Shown: one piece after another, positions 1 through 5,100 of the stretch
Numbering within the stretch: position 1 is the first letter of the stretch
Layout of the letters: the number at the start of each line of letters is the position of its first letter
Assembly (NCBI GenBank): GCA_947573465.1
Contig: CANPET010000090.1
Coordinates: forward strand, 1-6,615
Source: an uncultured Eubacterium sp.
GTDB taxonomy: Bacteria > Bacillota > Clostridia > Lachnospirales > Lachnospiraceae
Length of the DNA stretch: 6,615 nucleotides
Reading direction: 5' to 3'
Program-made: the position numbers and the translations under genes
Notes under the pieces: model-generated
What the model was told of the DNA's origin: nothing
The model's database searches: none
Seen by the model: only the letters and a program-made list of their open reading frames with translations

Positions 1-80
1 GTGAACGTATTCCCAGCAAACTACCTTTTAGCAGGAAAATCATTCCCCTACAAACCGGAATTTATAAGAAAAAAGTGCAA

Positions 81-100
81 GTGACAAAAAGTAACAAAAA
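81..100. repeat. tandem 10-bp near-repeat upstream of the Rpn promoter
   Basis: GTGACAAAAA is followed directly by GTAACAAAAA, a pair of 10-bp units differing at one base. The pair ends 7 bases before the -35 box of the Rpn-gene promoter. It could be a helically phased protein-binding site or an A-rich upstream element, but short A-rich repeats are common by chance in DNA this AT-rich. No function is claimed. Confidence 0.35.
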
Positions 101-107
101 GTTTATA

Positions 108-136
108 TTGACAAGCAATGAGTTGAACACTAATAT
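108..136 (+). promoter_or_regulatory. sigma-A-type promoter of the Rpn-family gene
   Basis: A perfect -35 hexamer TTGACA (108-113) is separated by 17 bases from TAATAT (131-136), a 4/6 match to the -10 consensus. Transcription would begin near 143, leaving a leader of roughly 30-80 bases depending on which start codon is used. Spacing and the perfect -35 box make this a credible vegetative promoter; it is a sequence match only. Confidence 0.6.
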
Positions 137-162
137 AGATTACATACAAATAGTGACTTTGA

Positions 163-184
163 GAAAGGAGAAGGATTACGGAGG
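163..184 (+). promoter_or_regulatory. two ribosome-binding-like sequences ahead of the Rpn gene
   Basis: GAAAGGAGAAGG (163-174) and GGAGG (180-184) are both purine-rich Shine-Dalgarno matches. Both lie far upstream of the first conventional start codon in the reading frame (GTG at 223), which itself is preceded only by a weak AAGGA at 214-218. Their position suggests that translation begins upstream of 223, at a codon that is not ATG, GTG or TTG in this sequence, such as ATT at 175 or 199. Confidence 0.5.
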
Positions 185-222
185 AAAAGAAAAACAATAT
201 TAATAAAAAGTATAAGGACAGT

Positions 223-1107
223 GTGTTCACGGATTTATTTTTTGAGGATGAAAAAGCAAAAGAAAGAGAACTGGAGTTATACAACGCACTGTTCGGGACA
301 GATTATAAAATAGAGGATGTAACGATAGAAAAGATCCGTGTGGATGATGTTGTGTATATGAAACTAAAAAATGATGTTTCATTTGGCATGAATAACAGAC
401 TGCTGGTGTTCTGTGAACATCAGAGCACGATGAATGGAAACATGCCGCTGAGGGATTTATTATATGTGTCAAGGACGTATGAAAAAATAGTGCCGGTCAG
501 GGAAAGATATAAAAAAGAAACATATAAAATACCAAGACCGGAGTTTTTTGTGTTTTATAATGGACAGTATGATGAAAAAGTGGAGTCTGTCCAGAAACTT
601 TCCGATGCATATCTTGACAGTGAAGAAGATGATAATGTATCATTAGAATTAGTAGTAAAAGTGATAAATATCAATACAAGAGCAGGGAGTGAACTGCTGA
701 AGAAATGTAAGGTACTGGAGGAGTATTCCAAGTTTGTGGAAAAGGTACGGGAGTATAAAAATGCAGGTGTGGATGATTATATGAAGTCTGCGATTACATA
801 CTGTATAAAGAACCATATATTGGAAGAATATCTGTCAAGGAAGGGAAGTGAGGTCGTGAACTTTTTATGTGCGGAATATGATTATGAGATGGACCTGCAA
901 GTGCATGAGGAAGAGGCTTATGAGAAGGGATTGTCTGTTGGTTTGGAGCAGGGAATGAACCAGGGAAGACAACAGATTATGATAACTGTTATAAAAGAAG
1001 GAATAAAAGACAAGAAAGAAGAGAAAGAAGTTTTAGAACAATTAATGAGATATTTTTCTTTAACAGAGACAGAGGCAAAAGAGATGTACAATTTGTATTC
1101 TGTATAG
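223..1107 (+). CDS. Rpn-family recombination-promoting nuclease / putative transposase (PD-(D/E)XK)
   Basis: The protein has 294 residues from the GTG at 223 and ends at TAG. Seen: the N-terminus reads FTDLFFEDEKAKE. The likely nuclease core contains NDVSF (residues 50-54, D51) and FCEHQST (63-69), giving an E-x-Q signature (E65, Q67) where classical PD-(D/E)XK enzymes have E-x-K. Further family-like stretches are PEFFVFYNGQ (106-115), VKVININ (145-151) and RKGSEVVNFL (206-215). A glycine-spaced segment with EKG, LEQG and NQGR lies near 234-249, followed by a charged helical tail. Known: Rpn proteins (PDDEXK_2 / Transposase_31 group) include E. coli RpnA, a DNA endonuclease that promotes RecA-independent recombination; they are cytoplasmic and often multicopy. 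The start is doubtful: the in-frame codons just upstream (199-222) encode NKKYKDS, the usual conserved beginning, so the real protein is probably 8-16 residues longer. It appears monocistronic. No transposon ends were found around it. Family assignment is confident; activity is inferred. Confidence 0.85.
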   Translation: MFTDLFFEDEKAKERELELYNALFGTDYKIEDVTIEKIRVDDVVYMKLKNDVSFGMNNRLLVFCEHQSTMNGNMPLRDLLYVSRTYEKIVPVRERYKKETYKIPRPEFFVFYNGQYDEKVESVQKLSDAYLDSEEDDNVSLELVVKVININTRAGSELLKKCKVLEEYSKFVEKVREYKNAGVDDYMKSAITYCIKNHILEEYLSRKGSEVVNFLCAEYDYEMDLQVHEEEAYEKGLSVGLEQGMNQGRQQIMITVIKEGIKDKKEEKEVLEQLMRYFSLTETEAKEMYNLYSV

Positions 1108-1150
1108 GTGATATAAAATAGCTAGGAATAAACAAGTTTCTATTTGTATA

Positions 1151-1185
1151 AGAGAGGGTTCCGCAAGTGAACTCTTTCTTTTTTT
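1151..1185 (+). terminator. intrinsic terminator after the Rpn gene
   Basis: An 11-bp stem pairs 1151-1161 (AGAGAGGGTTC) with 1169-1179 (GAACTCTTTCT), including two G-U pairs, around a 7-base loop. It leads directly into a run of seven T residues (1179-1185). It lies 44 bases past the stop codon and separates the Rpn gene from the next gene. Confidence 0.85.
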
Positions 1186-1221
1186 ATAGATTTAAAAAGA
1201 TTATGTATTGTTGCATTTTTC

Positions 1222-1250
1222 TTTATATTTATATATTTTTATGCTATAAT
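1222..1250 (+). promoter_or_regulatory. extended -10 promoter of the cytidylate-kinase-like gene
   Basis: TATAAT (1245-1250) is a perfect -10 hexamer preceded by TG at the extended -10 position (TGC-TATAAT, 1242-1250). The matching -35 position (TTTATA, 1222-1227, 17-base spacing) is poor, which is typical for promoters that rely on the extended -10 element. Surrounding DNA is very AT-rich. Transcription would start near 1257, giving a leader of about 70 bases in which no clear structured element was found. Confidence 0.6.
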
Positions 1251-1312
1251 TTAATATAAGAATAGTAGGTACGGATTAGACATAAATACCGAATATTCAG
1301 AGTATAATGAAT

Positions 1313-1318
1313 AGGAGG
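1313..1318 (+). promoter_or_regulatory. ribosome binding site AGGAGG
   Basis: A full AGGAGG sits 8 bases before the ATG at 1327 and fixes the start of the cytidylate-kinase-like gene. Confidence 0.85.
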
Positions 1319-1326
1319 AAGAGAAC

Positions 1327-1923
1327 ATGAAACAGGTAATTATTGCAATCGGAAGAGAGTTTGGCAGCGGAGGACATATCATTGCACAGAAACTGGCAGA
1401 ACACTATAACATACCTTTATATCATAAGGAGTTGCTAAGTCATGTGGCTAAGGATGGTGGGTATAGCGAAGAGATGATAGAAAGATATGACGAAAGACCT
1501 ATCAGCCTGTCCTTTATGCCAATGCCAATTGTAGGTTCTGCAATATCTATCGAACAGGATGTAGCCATTAAGCAGTTTGAGTTTTTAAGAAAAAAAGCAA
1601 ATGAAGAAAAAGAATCTTTTGTAGTGATTGGAAGATGTGCTGATGAAATATTGGCAGACAATGAGAATATGACCAGTGTTTTTGTTACTTCAGATAAAGA
1701 GAGTAAAATGAAACGGGTTATGGATCGAGAGGGCATTGACGAAAAGGCAGCATTGTCAAAGATGAAAAAGATGGATAAAGTGAGAAAAGCTTACCATAAT
1801 TTTTACTGTGAAAACAAGTGGGGAGATTCCAGGGGATATGATTTGTGTATTCGTACCGGGAATATTCCTCTAGAAAAGGTAGCAGATGTCATTATCCAAT
1901 ATGTAGATGCGAAAAGCAAATGA
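1327..1923 (+). CDS. cytidylate kinase-like family protein
   Basis: The protein has 198 residues, a usual length for the stand-alone family (PF13189-type), with an ideal ribosome binding site before its ATG. Seen: strand VIIAIGREFGSGG (residues 4-16) forms a P-loop-like turn in which the Walker A lysine is missing (GGH where CMP kinase has GK-S/T). Downstream are FVVIGRCADEIL (98-109), a basic lid-like segment KMKRVMDREGIDEKAA (127-142) and the terminal DKVR...YHNFYCENKWGDSRGYDLCIRTG region (150-178), which resembles the nucleotide-monophosphate-kinase end that contacts substrate. Known: these proteins share the fold of Cmk (CMP/dCMP phosphorylation by ATP) and are frequent in Clostridia beside a conventional Cmk; their substrate has not been settled as far as I know. 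Inferred: a cytoplasmic P-loop phosphotransferase or nucleotide-binding protein. It has its own promoter and terminator, so neighbours say nothing about its role. No signal peptide or membrane segment is visible. Confidence 0.85.
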   Translation: MKQVIIAIGREFGSGGHIIAQKLAEHYNIPLYHKELLSHVAKDGGYSEEMIERYDERPISLSFMPMPIVGSAISIEQDVAIKQFEFLRKKANEEKESFVVIGRCADEILADNENMTSVFVTSDKESKMKRVMDREGIDEKAALSKMKKMDKVRKAYHNFYCENKWGDSRGYDLCIRTGNIPLEKVADVIIQYVDAKSK

Positions 1924-1954
1924 TACATACGTTACAGTTTATAAACTAAATGTA

Positions 1955-1988
1955 GAAACTCCTTTAAAATAAGGGAGTTTCTTTGTTT
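1955..1988 (+). terminator. intrinsic terminator after the cytidylate-kinase-like gene
   Basis: GAAACTCCTTT (1955-1965) pairs with AAGGGAGTTTC (1971-1981) over 11 bp with one G-U pair. The loop is AAAAT, followed by TTTGTTT (1982-1988). It lies 31 bases past the stop codon. Confidence 0.85.
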
Positions 1989-2041
1989 ATGGATGCAGAC
2001 TGTATGATGGAATTGTCTTTTAATGAAATAGGAGCAAAAGG

Positions 2042-2070
2042 TTGAGCCATCAATGGGGATATGATAAAAT
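2042..2070 (+). promoter_or_regulatory. sigma-A-type promoter of the large phosphoesterase gene
   Basis: TTGAGC (2042-2047) is separated by 17 bases from TAAAAT (2065-2070), with TG one base upstream of the -10 hexamer (TGA-TAAAAT), giving an extended -10. An overlapping TATAAT at 2070-2075 is a perfect hexamer but has no properly spaced -35 box. Transcription would start near 2077, leaving a leader of about 45 bases. Confidence 0.6.
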
Positions 2071-2108
2071 ATAATACTATGGACAAGATTGAAAAGGGGA
2101 GAGTAAAT

Positions 2109-2115
2109 AAGGAGG
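2109..2115 (+). promoter_or_regulatory. ribosome binding site AAGGAGG
   Basis: AAGGAGG lies 7 bases before the ATG at 2123 and supports that start, which is also the one that places the signal peptide at the N-terminus. Confidence 0.9.
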
Positions 2116-2122
2116 ATTCTTT

Positions 2123-5100
2123 ATGAGAAAGAACATGAAAAAAGGCTTAAGTATCGTTTTGAGTCTGGTTATGGCACTGAGTGTGCAGGCGTTCGGACCG
2201 GCAGATTTTCAGAAGATGGTTAAGGCAGATGAAAACTTACTAACAGCATTCAGGTATGATTTTGCGTATAGTACTCCAGGATATGCGGATGGTACGATAT
2301 ACATTAACGCAAACGAAGATGGTGTATACAAGGTATTTTGGGGTGATGAAAGCGGGAACAAATTAAAAAAAGGTAACTATGAATATTCTTATTTGGCAAG
2401 AGTGGTTGTAAAGGACGGTACAGGTTCTTTTAATATCATTAATGATTATACAGCCATTCCGGAAGGGGCAAAGACTGTTGTTGTTTATAAGCAGAATGAA
2501 CAGGTATATGCATATAATATTCCGGAAGAGAAACAGTTTCAGGCGAGTGAGAGTTCATATACATTTGGTTCTATTTCGGACCCGCATTTTACTAGATACA
2601 GTTCTGTGGCAGAAGATGATGCGGTTCCGGCAATGGATAAGGCTATGGAGTTTTTAGATAATGAAGGAATCAGGTTTGTAGCAATGTCAGGTGATTTATC
2701 GCAGGCAGGCGAGCAGCTGGCATTTGATAGATTTAATGAGGCACTTGCAAAACATCCTGACATGACAGTTTTGACTGCTATAGGTAATCATGATTCCAGA
2801 ACAACATTATCTACCAGTAATAAATCATTGTTAGATACATCTGTCAGTAGATGGTATAACTCAATTACAAGTACATATTTTACAGTGGATGAAGATGGAG
2901 CAGTTCACAATAAATTAAATGGACATGAAATTCTTGCAAATGATGCATTGACCAATCCGATTGCAACTGTTTACAAAGAGACAGAGGATGGAGAGGAAAT
3001 TGATACAACAGTTCCGGGACTGGACTTTGTAACTGAGGCAGGGGGAAATATCTTTATCTTCTTTAACAATATTGCAAAGACCGGTGAGGTTTATGATACG
3101 GACAAGCTGGTTACAACAGGACAGATGGACTGGTTAGAAGAGCAGTTAGAAAATTACAAAGATAAAAATGTATTTTTGTACCAGCATTATTATTTGTGTG
3201 TTAATACATTAGAGAATGATGCAGTAGATTATAATAATTGTACCGGAGATTTGAAAAATACAGGCAATTATTCTTATGATTTAGACTTTAAAGATGTGGT
3301 AAAAACAACCAGTGGAAAAAATCTTCAGTCGTTGTTAACTCAATATAAGAATGCCACATTGGTTACTGGACATTCTCATTGGCAGTATTCTATGCAGGGA
3401 TTAAATGAAGGAATTAATTTCGGACGTCTGGCAAATGGAAATGGTGGAACTATGATTCACTTATCCAGTGTTACAGAGCCAAGATATATTGCAGATGAAG
3501 ATGCGAACAGAACCAGTCTAAATGGGTATGCTTCAGAAGGCGCAACAGTTACTACTTATGATGATTGTACTGTGTACAATAATGTTGATTTTCAAAACGA
3601 ACAATATGAAGCATATGCCACATATATTGTTCAGGCAGGAAATGATTCTAAGTATGCACCGGTAAAAAATACTGAGTACAGAGAATCAACATCTGCTATT
3701 GTAGGAGATGAGTATTTGGATGCTGAAGATTTGACAGAGATTCAACTTCTAAAATCAGATTTTAACTTGTTAAAAGGTGCAGCATATACATATAGCAGCA
3801 AAGGAAATGAAAATACAGACACAGCATTAACTGATGGGCTTTCCACAGGAACATTCTGTAACACAAAGTGGGGAGCGAAAGGTGAACAGAGAGTAACAGT
3901 TACATTAGATGGTGTACAGGATGTAAGTAATTTAAAATCCTTTATGCTTTATTATGTAAGTGATATTACAGCAAGTAAAAACTTTAATATTCAGTTATCA
4001 CTGGATGGTGAAAATTTTGAAACTGTTTATACATCAGGAGCAGATTATTCCTATAAAAATCGTGAATTGACAGTAGACACGAGTAATATTCAGTTGTCCA
4101 AGTATCAGTATGTCAGACTGAATATGTTAGATGGTGCTAAAGATTATGGTTTCCAGATTCGCGAACTGGCAGCGATTGGATATGAAAGAAATGCTACACC
4201 AAATATGTCCGGAAGTGCAAGTTCTGTAGAAGGTGGAGCGCCAATAGATGAATCAGAATATTTGAATACGGATTATAACCTGATTTATGGAGCTGATTAC
4301 ACGCAGAGTTCTGAAGGCAGCCAAAATAAAGCAGGGGCGTTGACAGATGGAAAAAATTCAGGAAATGACTTTGTAAATACAGAAAGAAATGACCGTGCCA
4401 AAGAACAGACATTTGTGATTGACTTAGGAAAATCAAAAACACAGGAAGTGAACAATATTAATTTCCTGTTACTATATAATCAGAATGGATCAACGAATGT
4501 TACGGACTGGGATGTTTCCATTTCTTTAGATGGAGAAAATTATGAGAACATTGGAATTTACAGTAATGTAGAAGTAGACCAAGAACATTTTGATGTAGAC
4601 TTATCCAATGTAACATTAGATAAATTCAGATATGTAAAATTACATTTTTCAAACGGTAATACAGGATATGGATATCAGATAAAAGAATTTGCTGTGATTG
4701 GTGTAAATCCTGTTGAATATCCGGAAATAGCAGATCAGACAGCCAATGTGACATTTGCTGAAAAGAATATGGCACTAAATAAGCCAGTATATGTCTCTTC
4801 TACATCTGCTAAGGAAGGTAAGGATCCTACAGTATTGACAGATGGAAAAAAGGATAAGTATTGGGCATCTAAGTTTGACGATGAAGATAATACGAGAACA
4901 TCAGAGTATGTTGTTATTGATTTGGAACAGAAAATTGATGTTTCTCTTATTGGAAGAATTCTTGTAAATTATAAATCAGATAATACATTCTGTGGTAATT
5001 ATATAATTGAAGCATCAAAAGTATTTGATGAGGAAAATCCAGATGATGGCTTCTATGAAATTGGTAGGACAAAAGCAGTTTCATGGGAAATCATGCAGAG

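Noticed and set aside
3..203. Open frame without a start codon (3rd frame) running to TAA at 201-203, and a 27-codon open frame at 1-84 ending in TGA, as possible tails of an upstream gene.
   Set aside because: Both are rich in Lys, Asn and Ile as expected for translated AT-rich noncoding DNA. I recognise no family, and the longer frame runs through the promoter and leader of the Rpn gene. A truncated upstream gene ending at 84 cannot be excluded.
48..472. Reverse-strand open frames opposite the Rpn leader and 5' end.
   Set aside because: They are Ser/Phe/Leu- and His/Cys-rich shadows of the forward coding strand, have no convincing ribosome binding site and match no family I know.
223..1107. 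The Rpn gene as part of an insertion sequence.
   Set aside because: The 'putative transposase' label is a family name. No terminal inverted repeats or target-site duplications were seen around it, and it has an ordinary promoter and terminator.
1257..1312. Possible riboswitch or structured leader ahead of the cytidylate-kinase-like gene.
   Set aside because: The leader is only about 70 bases, and I found only 4-bp pairings and an 8-bp palindrome (GAATATTC), with no terminator-antiterminator choice.
1440..1736. Reverse-strand open frame opposite the cytidylate-kinase-like gene.
   Set aside because: It lies wholly within a well-supported gene and has shadow-like composition.
1936..1947. Perfect 12-bp palindrome AGTTTATAAACT between the kinase-like gene and its terminator.
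   Set aside because: It is short and AT-only at its centre, lies downstream of a stop codon where an operator is unlikely, and can arise by chance.
2442..2763. Overlapping open frames on both strands inside the phosphoesterase gene; a similar one is at 4194-4442.
   Set aside because: They are shadows of the long reading frame, with atypical composition and no start signals.
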